Source: Opeltia flavorubescens
Lineage: Eukaryota > Ascomycota > Lecanoromycetes > Teloschistales > Teloschistaceae
Direction: 5' to 3'
Assembly (NCBI GenBank): GCA_000442125.1
Contig: KE546978.1
Span: 868,001 to 932,000 of the forward strand
Length of the DNA stretch: 64,000 bases
Shown here piece by piece: positions 36,247 through 49,570 of this stretch; the first letter of the stretch is position 1; every line of letters starts with the position of its first letter. The notes below the pieces were generated by a model, which saw nothing but the letters and a program-made list of their open reading frames with translations, had not been told where the DNA came from and did not search any database. The translations under genes and the position numbers were made by a program.

Positions 36247-39200
36247 GAGGGTGATCGTGGTTCTTTCTAGGAACATGAGCGTTTATTACGCCTTGTACCT
36301 ACCTTAGATACTCGAGGTAGTGTGAGATGATCATGCTTGGATTGTTTGCTCCTAGACGTGGCTTATCTAGGCTCGACGTAACTCTGATGGTGGCAAATCG
36401 GATGACCAATGGCAACTGAACGCTACTAATCAGTCGATTGAGGTACTTACGAGTACGAGACTATTCGGCTCGCTAGCCGTGAGGGAGTGGTGCTAGAACA
36501 TGAGCTAAAGAATGGTAGCTGTCTCAGAAGTCACTACAGCATTAAGCCATTTCACGAAACTAAATTTCATGACTGTTGACGGACGCCAAGAACCCTGTAT
36601 AGCAGCTCTTGGCGTCAGGTGACTTTTTACGAGTACGATGCCATCTTCAAGTCTGACGTTCAAGCTCTCTCCTGCCTCGAATACATCCAACTCTCCTAAC
36701 AAAAATTTACGTCGCAGTGATCGTCAACTCTATTATACAGACAGATTTGTGGCGTTATAGAGGAGGAGAATTGAGTGAACTTTTGTAGGATGTATGTATT
36801 TGCGATTCTCACATGACTTCTGGTACACTGAAACGCTTCTCATGCCCATACCTCCTTCTTGACACATTCTTGATCAAAGCTGGTCGGTCCCGAAAGTGCC
36901 GAGCTTGTGGTCCTTGTGCTTTACCCCCACAGCCATCAAACGTGGATTCTCGATTAGATAGATTTTTACCAGTCTCCATCTTGCTGCTCCGAGAGCTCTT
37001 CAAAGGGGACCGAGTGAAGTCTATCACGGTCGAAAAAAACATGCATATCTTGGCGGCATCTACGGCGCGTCTGATTTTGACTTCTTAATCGCAGAATATC
37101 ATGATTAATATGAAACTTAGTTCTCAATGGAGGCGCTCCAGTATCGTGTGAAGTTTTTAGTCTTGGTACTCTTCGGGTTGTGTTTCGCGAGATCCTGAAT
37201 TCCTATTCTTCCAGTGATAAATCTCGCACTGGGTATCGGCCTTGTAACAAGCAGATACTTGACTACCCCGATTTCGACGATCAAAGTCCATCCAATGGCT
37301 GATATATTAACAAAAGGGATTTAGACATACTTCTTCGGATTATGTATGCCTATGCTGCTCTCCCGAAAACGACCAGCTCGAATGTACGGATGGTAACTCT
37401 TGCTGTATGGACCCGGTGCGATTCCTATCACCTTCGGCCAAGTCCAACCACCAAGCGGTCCCGACTTCTGCTACGCTACCTTAGTTCTCTAGATGATCTT
37501 TTATCTCTGTAAATCATAAGACCACCTTTTTTGTTCAATGTCTCAATTGGAGTTTGGACAAGGATATTAGTGGGATGCAGTTGCTTTATTCGGGCGCAGC
37601 ATCCTGCATTAGAAAGCGCCGGTTCCTCGCTTGTCCAGTAATTGTCGGGTTGAAGGGTGCTGTCAAAGATCGTGGCAAGAGACAATACGACATGCGCTAC
37701 CGCGTCATTGCCGGCATTGTGTGAGTACAGCCGTTAGGAATTCTCATTCTTCTTGAATTCCAACGATATTTCGAAGATTGCATCAAAGAGTCAGCATCCT
37801 TTGGTTACTAGCTTCCAATTGCTTGGTCAATGCATAATTTTCTTTCAATTGGGATATCGACGTCGGGTCGTCGCTCCAAATTGCAACAGCGAATGTACCA
37901 CAGGAATGTATCCTGAAACTTGTCGGAGAGGCTGGAGACTAGTGAAGAGTTCAAAGCTACAAAGAGCCGAATATTTGTGACTCTATCCAACCCCAGGTCA
38001 TGGNACTAAATTCAGGGGTAAGCTTTATCAATTTAAGTGCGCCAAGCTTTTGAGTGCCATGAGTGACCTGGGATGGGATATGTTTAGGCTTAAACATGCT
38101 CATATTTTGCAAGATCGGTTTAGATCTACGATTGAACCAAGCTCAAGAAAACTTCCGAGCTAACCGTATATCAGATTTTGGATATTGCTGAGATTCAATT
38201 CTCTTTATCGTCATGGTAAATACACATACCGTGATAACATCGCCATATATCTCCACAGGCTGGCCTCTGTTCAGATCTTCAGAGCCTGGGCCGACGGAAT
38301 CAATGATATCCTTGACCGAGGCGTCATGGGGACCTAGGCATAGTGTGAAAATATTGCCTCTCTTTCTCCTTTCAACGTCAGTGGAATCCAACAGAATGCC
38401 TTTATTGCCCGGTACATATTTCTGTGGACTCCAAAATCATCGACAAATAGCTGAAATAGGAGCGACTTCGTTTATCTCATCGTATACGAAGTCGTCTTGG
38501 TCGCCCTTGGGTTTATTCTTGTGATCTTGAGATGATTTTTGACAGCTTTATTATGCTTATTCCCCGCTCATTTTCCCATAATGAGAAGGAGGTAAGTTAG
38601 TGTGAGAAATAAGTATGGGAATGTACCTACTTAACCTTTGAAAGGGGTATATCGCTGATCATTTCGTAGTTGATCTTCTGTCGCTGTCAATCAAACCTTA
38701 CGTGGGCGTTCATGCCCTCGCTTTGGTTTTTCATTCCGTGTTTCTGGTTGATCCTATAGGACACGCTGTTCCGACAGGGCACCGTGTTCCTCGTATGCTT
38801 CAACTTTTTCTTTGCTGTTCTCAAGAAGATCTTCGCCGTACCATTGATCAAACGCCTCGCCATATCTTTTCCATCGGACAAGAAGTTTAGACCTATGGAT
38901 TCGTATATTCAAACGAGATTTGGAGCAGCTGTTCGCATGACCCAATAAAGGTATGCATTAGGTCTTGTTCCTAAACGGATATAGCCCAGGCCTTAGAGAA
39001 TTTGATGATTGCAAAAACGAGAGTAGCATTCTTCAAGGGTGGCATCAGCTTTGTATCGGTGGTTTCGAGGATGATTATCTCCTCGACAACTGTGTCCTCC
39101 TCGCTCGCGACCGACTTTAGATTTACTTGAGTATTTCTGTCGACAGATCTCATCCAACGCTTTCGACCGATCTAAAAAGCTTGTACAATGCTTCAGTAAA

Positions 39201-41600
39201 GGATGCATACCTCCTTGAAANGGGCAATACCTGTCGAATGCAATCAGTAGATTTTTCCATTTGGCGTGTAAAATATCTTGAGTAGTTCTCGTGTTTAGAA
39301 TCATCGTCATTCCCCCTCTAGATGATTGTTAGGACTTCGAGAACTGTCCGAATCTTCATGATGATGTCGGACGACATCATGAAGATTCGAGCAAACTTTT
39401 TGGATGGAGTCGGGTTCCGCATGGGCAAAGGCGGATTTATCTGAGATGAAAGTATTGAATATAACGGCGAAAGCGAAGGGTGATACATGATGAGCCAGGT
39501 AATCAGATATTACCCAAGGCAGCGCGTAAAATGAGCTTCCAGTCATCGACACCGAAATACTTCAGCAGGGCGGCATCGACCATGAGGTGTGTGGTGGTAT
39601 TTACGACCGACTTTCCACAATATACCCAGTTGTTCTGTTGAAGGGTTGGCCATTATATACGTCTATCGCCAGCACGTGTCAGAAGTTATCTAGCTCATTC
39701 AGTTGTACTCACGCAAGATTTGGAGACCGACCCCGGCAAAGGCTTCGAAACGTTTTCCCCAAGTGCGACTGATGAGATACACTTAAGGTTTTACCCAAGT
39801 CTGTTTCGGGGAGGGTTGATTGCATGCAAAGAGTTGAAGAAAAGAATTTGGCAAGAGGAGAAAGTAAATATGCAACAGCATGGTTCAGATGAGCTCTTTT
39901 GCGTAGGTTGAGTAGATTTCCTAACCAGGAAAGAAAAAACTCGATCTATGTACACCAAAGGATCAGGACGAGAAAAACATAGAGCGATCCAATTAAACAC
40001 AGAGACATGCACAGATTTGTCGATTTTGACGTAATACAATGACTGAATCGACAGCTTTGAGAATGGATCACTGCTTTTAGACAAAGCTCAAATTTATATG
40101 CGAGGAAAAATGAAATATATCTTTAAAAACTCAGATCGCGCTAGACATTCGATTGAAAGATGAGCGACGAAAACGATAGGTCTGAGAGCTCACACGTGCT
40201 TAGGGTTCGCCGTCTGAGGAATTTGCTGAGTAAGAGTATGAAATCGTAGTCAAATCAGAAATTGAAATGGACTGATGTATAAGATGTAGAAACAGTGTCT
40301 GGCACTATCCAAAGTCATATCCAGCTTGCGTTGTGCATATATCATCGCAATCCGATCGAGCAATCTGGGTTGGGTCCTCCCATCTCCTCCTTGTCTATGA
40401 ACTACTTGCTCTACAATGTCGGCGATCCTCGAGAAATGACGCATCGTTGTACTATGTGTTTCCAGATCCATTCTGACGACGTCCCCAGTACATAGGGTTA
40501 CTGTAATAATGAAATATCAGGCACCAGGACCGATTTACTCCTTCCAGGGGAGAAGCTGACGAATATCTCCAGAGCTCTCGGGTTCCAAAGGTACGCGTAG
40601 ATTCTTGCTGACGATCCCCATGGCATCAGGACCTAGCTCCTTTCCCGCGTTCCTCAAGCTTAATGTCGTATGCGCTGAAGGTTTTGCACATGAATGGGCG
40701 CAGAAAAAAGAAGGAAGATATATTCCCTGAGATATTCCATCAATCATCCGTTGCTTTTCAGATAGTAGATATGATATCAAAATCAACCGGCTGTTGCTAG
40801 AACAGAAATTAGATTTCCCTGAACGGCCATGCGAGGTGGAACGGTGAATGCAAGATATTCAGCAGGCTGTGGAGGTAGATATCAACGAAGGTCATAGGTC
40901 CTAAAGAGGTCTTGGGTTCTTCACCACTACCAGTAGCCGCACCGCGTTGAGTAACGGCCCTATATGACCCGGTGATTGGCAATCAGGTAGGATCCCTTTG
41001 GTGATCTCCTTGACGACCGTGCCAGACCAAGAATGAAAAGAACTCTGCCAATCCGCAAATTGACCCTAGAAATCATGGACGTAAGAAGAATAAGTCCCTA
41101 GACAAACCAAGATAAATTCTTGTCGGCTTTGGTAGGATTTCTATATGAATTTTCGTTACTAAAGTGGCATCTTCCCCTCAAGTTGTCACGCTTCCTATGG
41201 AGCTCCACTTGTCGCACCGATAGTATCTGCTCTTCATCAGATGCTATACCAGAATCCTTCGCTACCGTAGCAAAATCTGAAATGGTGGAGTATAACTGAT
41301 TGTCATGACTTGAGATCGGGCCCAATGTTAAAAACCATCCTTCTTCCCTATATCCTGGAATTTCCAATGCACGGAATCTTACAGCGACATAGCTCGTTCC
41401 CGTTGTGGTGGCGCCGTCTTCAAGCCTTGTTAGAAAATGAAATGTCGTGCTCATGTCAAACGAATACGTGTGATACGGAACACCGATGACCGGATGCATG
41501 AAGGCTCAAGTCTCAGAACCTCGTCACTCAAAGCGTCTTGAGCTTAAAGGTAGTATCATACTATACGTTATTTTAAACGGGGCGGCTTCCTCTCAGATCG
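36247..41600. other. Gene-poor tract right of the FAD monooxygenase
   Basis: About 5.3 kb without a supported gene. The minus frame 41499-41098 (133 codons, VAVRFRALEIPGYREEGWFL) has protein texture but no recognised family or splice partners. Other frames are short and contradictory. N bases lie at 38004 and 39221. Confidence 0.4.
39350..39390. repeat. Long imperfect hairpin (inverted repeat)
   Basis: The left arm 39350-39370 and right arm 39373-39390 pair over 18 bp, separated by 2 bases. The only flaw is a GAT bulge of 3 bases in the left arm. The arms read CGAATCTTCAT.. and ..ATGAAGATTCG. No other inverted repeat of this length was noticed in the window. Confidence 0.8.
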
Positions 41601-41682
41601 ACTTGCAGCGTTCTGCTCTGAGCGAGTACCAAGTTCTTATATTCCATATCTTGACGAACATGGTAACATCGGTGCACCTTTT

Positions 41683-42498
41683 ACGTTCTCTTCTCCATTG
41701 TAATACTAATCCCACCGAGCAGACGATGAACGTGCTCTTGTATGTCGTACTGGTCGAATGTAGATTCGCTATCATATGAGCGATCATTGTTATATTTTTC
41801 CGTAGGCCTTCTGCCATATGGGCTTTGGCCCCAGGATAGTACTAGTATCTCTGGGATGGTGCTGCCTTCAGGACCTGCCCTTGTCATCTTTGATACGTGG
41901 TAATGACCACCAGACGACTCGAATCATATTCGGGCGTTCCTCTCTTGTAATCCTGGCCCAACCGGTCCGCCCTCACCCTTGCACTGGCCGATGAAATTGT
42001 TCATTTACAACTACCGTCACTCCTCTCCGGCAGCTCAACTGGGTATCCTATCAAGAATTCCGACGGACGATGTCCCTTGTCACCAACAACCTGATGCGCC
42101 GTCGCGAATATCATCCGTATCTCATCATCGTCTGTGCCTTCGTAATAGTCCTTTACCTCACGTTTCCAAGTACCCAACATGGAAGCGGGGACAAGAATCT
42201 CGAAATGACCGTCGTATGGGCGCCACCGATGATGTGGTTGATCACGTTGGCAACTGCAGCTGTATGGTGGCAAGAACACCATTATATGGCCCTTTTTATC
42301 CCGATTCACGCTTAGAACCTTGCTTGTAACATTCCTGAACGCTTCATATTTATCAATCTTCTGCCAACTTACGGAAGTAAATTTCACTGGAAACAGAGTT
42401 CGAGGAAACAGCCCAGATATTTTACGCTCGATGTTTTTTGGGCCAGTCTCTGTAATGTGTTTTTCTCTTTCCTCTCTTGCTTGTAACTTCTTCTCCAT
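41683..42498 (-). pseudogene. SNF2-type ATPase remnant (copy B)
   Basis: The minus frame 42498-42001 contains FEILVPASMLGTWKREVKDY, the block that follows motif I in SNF2-family ATPases (usually LIVPxSLLxQWxxEI). Just before it, in a shifted frame, the strand reads AAVANVINHIIGG, where a Walker A helix (GLGKT..) would continue, so a frameshift lies near 42240. Downstream, after stops, DSSRLVVITTYQR (41938-41883) matches the next conserved strand (vvltsYxtW). Coding texture with stops also runs upstream as far as 43221 (LSKRLIERGHLFTAEAARKS). The gene is broken by stops and at least one frameshift. It is a different copy from the 29.7 kb fragment, since both contain the ITTY/LSSH block. Confidence 0.5.
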
Positions 42499-45400
42499 CT
42501 CTTTCCCCTTCGCTTCTTCTCTTGTCCATGATTACTCGGGAGATGTCATTATAACAAATTTCCACGAACGATTGCAAAGAAATTCACAACGAAATTTAAT
42601 AACGGCAAGTTATCATGACGATCTACAAATCGCGCATAAAGCATGCCAAATATTCAGGCGAGCAATAGATAGATGAAACGCCATCTGGATATGAGGTTCA
42701 CGATATATCTCAACACATTGAGGATGATTTTTCGTTAATTCAGGTTTATTAGTTCACTTGTTGCTATGTATACGATTCAATGTCCATTGCTGGGGGTAAT
42801 GCAGGCAATGCTGCTTTTCTAAATTCGCTAGAAGGTCTAGACGTTGCTCTCAGAAATAGATGTTAGCTCTCCTTTCGTAATTCCCGCGCATATGAAGTCG
42901 TCTTGTTTTTAGTGCTGCTGCTATTGTTGCTGCTGATTCAGCCAGAGTACGTTCTACCCATAAAGGTGTTTTGCTCTTCCTTGCTGCTTCGGCTGTGAAT
43001 AAGTGACCTCTCTCTATCAGTCTTTTGCTGAGCTTGTCTCTATTGCCGTGAGCTTCATTCATGGGAAGAGTCCCAACTATTGATTTCTCTGCATCCAAAA
43101 CTGGTATCAATATACCAGCTGAGCTAGGAAGAGGGGCTCCTTTGTGGCTTGTTACTTCGTCGAGCTCCTCCGAGTTCCTTTTTCCGCAAGTAGTCAGTAC
43201 GGGAGCTGCTTCTTGAAACATTCACCGAGCTCTCTCGCCATCTAAGCGATGGTTGCCCACTTGCTCATAGAATATGCGATACCTCTGGAGTGTAATATAT
43301 AAAAAAGTCCCGGCTTAATATTGGGTCCCATCCGTATGGTATTTCTGCCAAGTGCATTAGGTACTAATCCATGGCTGTTTGAAAATCAGTGATGGAGCAC
43401 TGTCTATAAGACAATAGGAGAAAAGAAGAACGACTTCTCTCGGATTCCGCTTTCGGTCTTCCTTGAAAAGATCCATGACCAATAATAGTGATGTAAGGTT
43501 TGGAGCATGAATCTTAGACCGATATTGTGATTTTGAAACACCTTTTTGCGAAATACTTAGCTTCTCTTGGAGCCGATTCTGAAGCCAGAATGCCCAGACA
43601 TTGGTCGTCCTGCTGATGTATCGCAGATTGCGGTGTTATATCCTTGTCCTTGATTTTCCAATCCCAGGCATGTAATTTGGAATCCTTCACTAATTGCCTT
43701 TTCGGTCTCCGCTTCATGTCTTGTAGACCTTGTATTCTTTCTGATTCTCGAATGTTAGAGTCTGGGTTCTGGCTCTGAAATGCCGAGGCTCACCCCATAA
43801 TGAAGCCACCAATTTGCCACATCGCATCATCACCAGACTCAGTCGTGAGAAATAGTACCTGCAAGAATAGCACTAGCCTTTGGCCCCAATTCAAGTGACA
43901 TTGAAATATACAGAACCCATATTGTGGTCCTCGATTGTATTGTAGAAGGACTTTGAATTATTGTCAATCTGCGCAAGGCTATTGTCGGTGGTGCAAGAAC
44001 ACGTCGTACGCATGAGCTCGTCCCCCGGTTCGTAATCCTTACGGGGGACCAGGTTAACATTTCTTATGGTCGCGGCAGAATCTTGTCTAGCGACGCCCAT
44101 AAGTAGAGAGTCTGTAATTAGCAGGAACTTCAATACAGAGAACTTTATGCCAGAGGTATGCTGTGGTATATTCTTAGATCTGTATGGATGAGATGTTGTT
44201 GTAATAGATTCTGAAATACATAACTCATAAGCAGTATTGTTTAGATTATTTAACTGCAGAGGTTTGACCAAATCTTTTCCGAAGTTTCTCCAGGGCTAAG
44301 CCATCTCGGGGGTTTTCTGTTCTGCGAGTTTGAGTAGGCTGTATCTAATGACGGGCGGTGGAATAATGATCATTTGGTATGAGGTAAGGCTCATGTTTAT
44401 AGGCCAATACATGCAATGTCGAAATTTGTGATCTTGCTCCGTGTCATGGGTGTTGGCGTAGCTATCGACTGAGTCTGAAGGTTTACTATAGTATGAGGAT
44501 GAGCTTGCGATGGGCTCTTCCAATGTATGTTGTAAAGGCGAGAGAAGCAGAGGAAGGTGGTTTCAGCAGTCGCAACGAAGCTGCGACAAGGAGCTTACTG
44601 ACTCAACTTGAGATCGATCAAGTTTCCTATCAGGGTTCGGCCCGATGCTTCGACAATTGTATCGACAGTCCTAAGAAAACCTCCAACCGAGGCCACAGAG
44701 CGTTGCTTTGGGCGGACTGGACTGACGGGCGGATCAGAAGCGTCTTCGCTCCTGCTGTTGTCGTTGTTTTCACCACATCTACCCCACAGTTATGAGCTTA
44801 GGCAGCAGCAGCTCCCATGCAAACCCAGCCGGCACCCTGTCATTTTTCTAACCTCGTCTTCATCAAGCGATTCCACATAACGAACTCTCTCCACTCATCT
44901 CCTCGAAGCTCAAGACAATCAACTAAAGTTTCTATCGACCATTTATAATGTAAAAAGCTCACCGCTGCGGTGTCTTCTCCGTCCTCTCCTGACTCACTTC
45001 CTCGCCCATTCGCCGTATGAGACTGCTAGCTCTCTCTTCTTTGCGAGCTATGGAATGGCTTAGTATTCAAAGTTACGAACAACCTACAGTGGTTGAGACT
45101 GTTATGTACAGTAAAATTAATAAGTACCTTGGTAAACTCTTGGATGAGCGTATCCAGCCAGTCTGGGCTGTGGTCACTCTACTACAGACAGAAATATATC
45201 TTTTGACCGTCGATTCTTCCACTTGATGTAAACGAGGGTGAAGTGGTCATCGTACATTCGTACCTATCGTGATACCATCTGCTTTGGACCAAATTCGAGC
45301 TTACGACGAATATGAACGCGGTTAGTAAATTCTTTTCTTGTGAGGGACAAATCTGAGCGTCTGTGATGCACCCTTCATATGATTTTTGGGCACGTGTAAA

Positions 45401-46662
45401 GTTTTCTCGAGACTAGGATCGCTAAGATATCAAATTCCCATCTCTCGCTCATGATGCGTCTTCGTCTAGCTATCGGTTTTGCGTATGACTAGCATGGCTC
45501 ATTAAGGATCCGCACGATTACGTGTGATGGAATAAACCCATTTTAAGATCAAACATTTATCGACTTATAGATTTGTCGCGTCCTTTTCCTTCTACTTCAA
45601 TGCTATATGGTATTCCATTTACTTCATTGTGCCATTTACCGAGCTACTCTTTTGGTAAATATCACAATGAAGTGACTACAGATGACGCTGAGACTGCTGA
45701 TAGCAATGGTGGTGGAAGTTCATTGAGGGTACTCAAGCGCCGAAAGTAATTGTATAGCCATTCGCTGATCAAGACGTCGAGAAGAACAAAAAGCCAGCTC
45801 CCGAAATGAATTCTGAATGGGCCGCCATGGTGGTAAAGGGGTCGCCTGTAGTTCCTGTGTTCCTTCACGATGATGTGATGGTGACTCGTGCGAGAGTACC
45901 GTCAATGGCTTGAGCGTCTAGAGAGATATTTTGCATATCTCTTGTATCAAGTGTTGTAAATCCGATCTCCGTGCATTCTTCTAGGCCTTTCTCCTTATGC
46001 TCAAACTTGTAATTGCGAGCTATGGAGATAATTTCTGTACTCCTTGCTAGCTGTATGGCTGGTCTTAAATAACATCTTTTCATTCTTCTTCCCAAACTGC
46101 TTTAGGAACTTCCGACTCCCACTCGTCTTCATGAGAAAATTTCTTCTCTGGACTACCGCTGTAGTCTCTTTGTCGAGGGAAGAGATCTTGAACTTGCATT
46201 GATAACATGTTAACGCGGACTTCCCCTATAGTTGTAGGAGATATTGGGGTTGCCAAGTCCATCACCTCTTCCCTGGTTTTACCTTGCCCTTCCCCTTACC
46301 CTTCACATGCGTGGTCTTTTTTACCGGCGACAAGGTAGCGAAAGGGGTAATCGGAGTATACCCCGATATTAGAGTAGGAACATACCGTGAAGACGAACCC
46401 ACAGGTTTAGGTCGTGGTGTTCGTCCTGGAATCTCGACGCTGGAGTTCTTGCAAACATCACGAAATCCATCGATTGCTTTGGTGGGTTTGAAACGGAAGT
46501 CATTGTGGGTATAGTATGCGGACTTGACTTCCTGCAAACCCAGCTTGGACACTCAAAACAGTTCCAGCTCTCTGGATCATCTTCGGATCGCTGCGTAAGC
46601 TGTTAGATACTAAGCACGATCCTCCATTCTGGATTTTTGATGGGTTGGTCTGATGTGGAAGA
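42499..46662. other. Gene-poor tract left of the retrotransposon
   Basis: No intact gene. Minus-strand frames 43221-42850, 43717-43514, 44271-43891 and 46552-46262 show protein-like texture interrupted by stops and frame changes, as expected for old decayed genes. A GC-richer patch lies at 44.5-44.9 kb without a clear frame. The last 300 bp run into the target site of the copia element without any compositional warning. Confidence 0.4.
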
Positions 46663-46667
46663 GAGAT
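46663..46667. repeat. Target-site duplication, left copy (GAGAT)
   Basis: GAGAT directly abuts the TG that opens the left LTR. An identical GAGAT follows the right LTR at 52355-52359. Five base pairs is the usual Ty1/copia duplication size. Confidence 0.9.
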
Positions 46668-46891
46668 TGTTAATGTTCTTATGAAGCTTGAATTCATGCA
46701 TTTATAAATAGTTTATTTTCGTNTTATTTGGGCGAACCANAGGCGNATATTATACCAAGACCTGCTGACTCAGCAGCACTAACCTAATCAGGTAATTAAC
46801 TCCACTACACTAAGTGCTAGGCGATTTAATTTTTCTCTATAGATTTCTCTTAGTAATTAATTTATATATATATATACACATTTATTTAATA
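46668..46891 (+). repeat. Left (5') LTR of the copia element
   Basis: This 224-bp repeat opens with TG and ends in TA, where the right copy has CA. Its first 122 positions keep C/G at all 22 sites where the right LTR has T/A, while its last 80 positions are the mutated version. Three N bases (46723, 46740, 46746) lie in the clean half. Confidence 0.95.
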
Positions 46892-46902
46892 GTTATAAAC
46901 CC
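46892..46902 (+). other. Putative primer-binding site (initiator tRNA-Met anticodon arm)
   Basis: GTTATAAACCC starts at the first base after the left LTR. Allowing two G-to-A changes it equals GTTATGAGCCC, complementary to the conserved anticodon arm of initiator tRNA-Met. Copia-type elements of Drosophila are known to prime with an internally cleaved initiator tRNA half, which makes the match meaningful. It is short, so this is an inference. Confidence 0.55.
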
Positions 46903-48289
46903 GAAATCGTATACCTTTACGTATTTATAGTATTACGCTTATATTTATTTACTAGATTAGTATTAATTTAGTATTTAATTTAGCTTAAAAGCCTATTAAG
47001 CGTATTAGAGAATCTTTATTATATATTTATTAAGAAAATTTCTCTAATTAATAAAAGAGGTATAAAAACTATTTATTTAGCTACCTAATCTCTTTATTTT
47101 ATATATATATACTCTCGCTAGTATTATAAATAAGTAAAAACTTAAACTTACTAATTCGAAGAACTAGGATTTATAGATTATAATAGTTAAAATAAAAGCC
47201 GTTATCTATAAGATCTAGTCTCTTATTAATTCTAGCTTTCTAGTTAAACCTAATATAATTACTAAATTAAAAGAACTTTACTATAAACGATCTATAAATA
47301 TATTAAGTACCGCTATATTAACTATAATAGTAGAAGTTTTATATAAAAATTATAAAATAGAGATAATCGAATATAAATCTAATCTATTAAAATAGAAGAA
47401 CTAATTTAAATTTTTTTCTACTATTATTAATTTTATATACGAAACCCTCGCTATTTAAAATATTATTTATATCTAAAACGTTAAAATATATCTATAGAAT
47501 ATCTTTTAAATATTTAAAATAAAATTATTTCTATTTAATTTAACTCGCTTTATAAACTTTAAATATTAATATATTAAATTTATAGTAGGTCCTTTAGCTT
47601 ATTAAAATATAGAAAAATAGATTAACGATTAGTTGCTTATATATTAAAAAGGAAAAGAGTATAAAATAGCTAAAGTAGTAAATATTAAGTAGGCTTATTA
47701 AAATTTCGCTATAATAATTAAAAAATATATACTAATACTAAACAGAATAATTCTTATATTAATAGATATAGTAATAGAATTTTATAAAATATTACTCTAT
47801 TACTTTATTAAATAATTTCGTATTTATATTTATATATATAATATAAAAGCTAAATTAGTATTTTATACCGCTTTCGCTACTATTAATAAAAATTATATCT
47901 ATAGAAATAAAAATACTAGTAAAAATCGACTATATAGTTATCGAAATTATTAATATAGTAGATATATTAATAGCTCTAGCCTATATATCTATAGACTTAT
48001 ATATTAATAGGCGGATTATTTTTATCTTCGTAAAAATTATTCTAGAAAAGTTTTATAGCTTATATAAAAACCTAAACTATATATTTAAAAATAGATTAAA
48101 AAAAAGTTTAAAGATTTTATATTTAAAATAAAAATAAATAAAGTTATTAAATAAATAAAAGGTTATAAAATAAAATAAGTAGGTAATAAAAAGAAATCCG
48201 ATATATCTATACCGCTAAATCTTAATATATTTACTATATTTTTAAGTACTTTCGCTATAGATTTTTATTTTCGCTCCTTATAGATTATA

Positions 48290-48370
48290 GATTACGGCTC
48301 CCCTATTTATATATATAATAATTCTATAAAGAATCGCTTTATTAAAAAGCGCGAGTATATAAATAACGAA
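48290..48370 (+). pseudogene. Copia protease-like remnant
   Basis: The plus strand reads DYGSPIYIYNN at 48290-48322, in the frame shared with the integrase remnant. It matches the position and shape of the D-S/T-G active-site strand of copia proteases (usually DSGxxxH). The match is short, so it is tentative alone but supported by its place before the integrase. Confidence 0.5.
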
Positions 48371-49239
48371 TTATTTAATACCGGAATAACTTTAATATAA
48401 GTCGAAGCCTATAAAAGAATCGATATAAATATAGAAATACTAGCTAATAAAATATTTATAACGCTTATAAACGTATACTATATACTAGATTTTATAATAA
48501 ATCTAGTAGAAAGAAGTATATTAGTAAATAAAAGCTTTTATTTTAATATTTAATATTATTATTTATACTAAAATAGCTAAATAATAGTTTATTTAAAGAG
48601 AAATAACGGCTATTATTTTTTTAAAAATAACTCTATTAGTTAAATAGATTCTTAAACCGCTTTTATTATTATAAAAATCGGTATTTTATATAAATAATAT
48701 TAGCTCTTTATTTATACTAATAATAAAGCTATTTAATACTTTATTAGAGCTATTAAAAGGGTAGAAATTTTAAATAAATAAAAGGTACTAGTAATAAATA
48801 AATACGAAATATATATACTTTTTAAAATATATAAGATTATATTTAAATCGCCTATAAAAGCGGAATATTCTAAAAAGCTATTCTTTAAAATAACTTATAA
48901 TTTAATTCCGATAAATACTATTATAAATAAAAATTAGTAGATTTTCTATATAACTTATTCGGAAAAAAATTTTTATATAATATATATATACCGTTTTAAA
49001 TTAAATATAATAAATATCTTTAAAATTATTATTAAAATAATTTAGTAATAATAAAATTATAAAGTAGCTTTTATTTAAATAGATAGCGAATATATATTAA
49101 AATTAGAATTCACGTAATTTATTAAAAAACTAGAAATTAGCTATAAACCTTTAATATCTAATTCCTCTAAATAAAATAGTTATTTAGAATATAAAAAAGG
49201 AATTTTTATTACTAAAATAAAAGTAATACTAATAGGAGT

Positions 49240-49570
49240 AAAGCTACCTAATTATTTTTAGCCTTAAACGGCGAAAACAGCTAGTTTTATTATAAATCGT
49301 ATACTTATAGTAAAATATTTATAGAGAATATTTTTTAAAAAAATAATAGACTATAAATTAAATTTTAGCTATATTCGCTAATATAAATATAAAGCCTACT
49401 TATTTATTAAATATATACCTCGCCTTTAAAAAATAAAACTATAAGTATATATAAACTTTTTAATAGGGTATAAAAATACTAATATCTTTAATATCTAAAT
49501 CCCTAGTTAAAAAAAGGTAATTTATACTCGCAATATTATATTTAATAAAAAAGAATTCTATAGTTATAAA
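49240..49570 (+). pseudogene. Copia integrase C-terminal remnant
   Basis: From 49457 the plus strand reads FLIGYKNTNIFNI, stop, IPS, stop, KKVIYTRNIIFNKKEFY. This is the conserved copia block with the pattern GYxxxxxxYRxWxPxxxxVxxSRDVxFxE. The two stops stand where Trp and Gln are usual, each one transition away, as RIP predicts. Upstream, 49240-49456 is the eroded core that normally carries NRTP and the KPxxxxLxxFG segment. Confidence 0.85.

Noticed and set aside
46262-46552. 96-codon minus ORF next to the retrotransposon (Lys/Gly-rich end)
   Set aside because: It begins with a non-ATG codon, has no in-frame ATG and no recognised domain. Kept only as part of the decayed tract.
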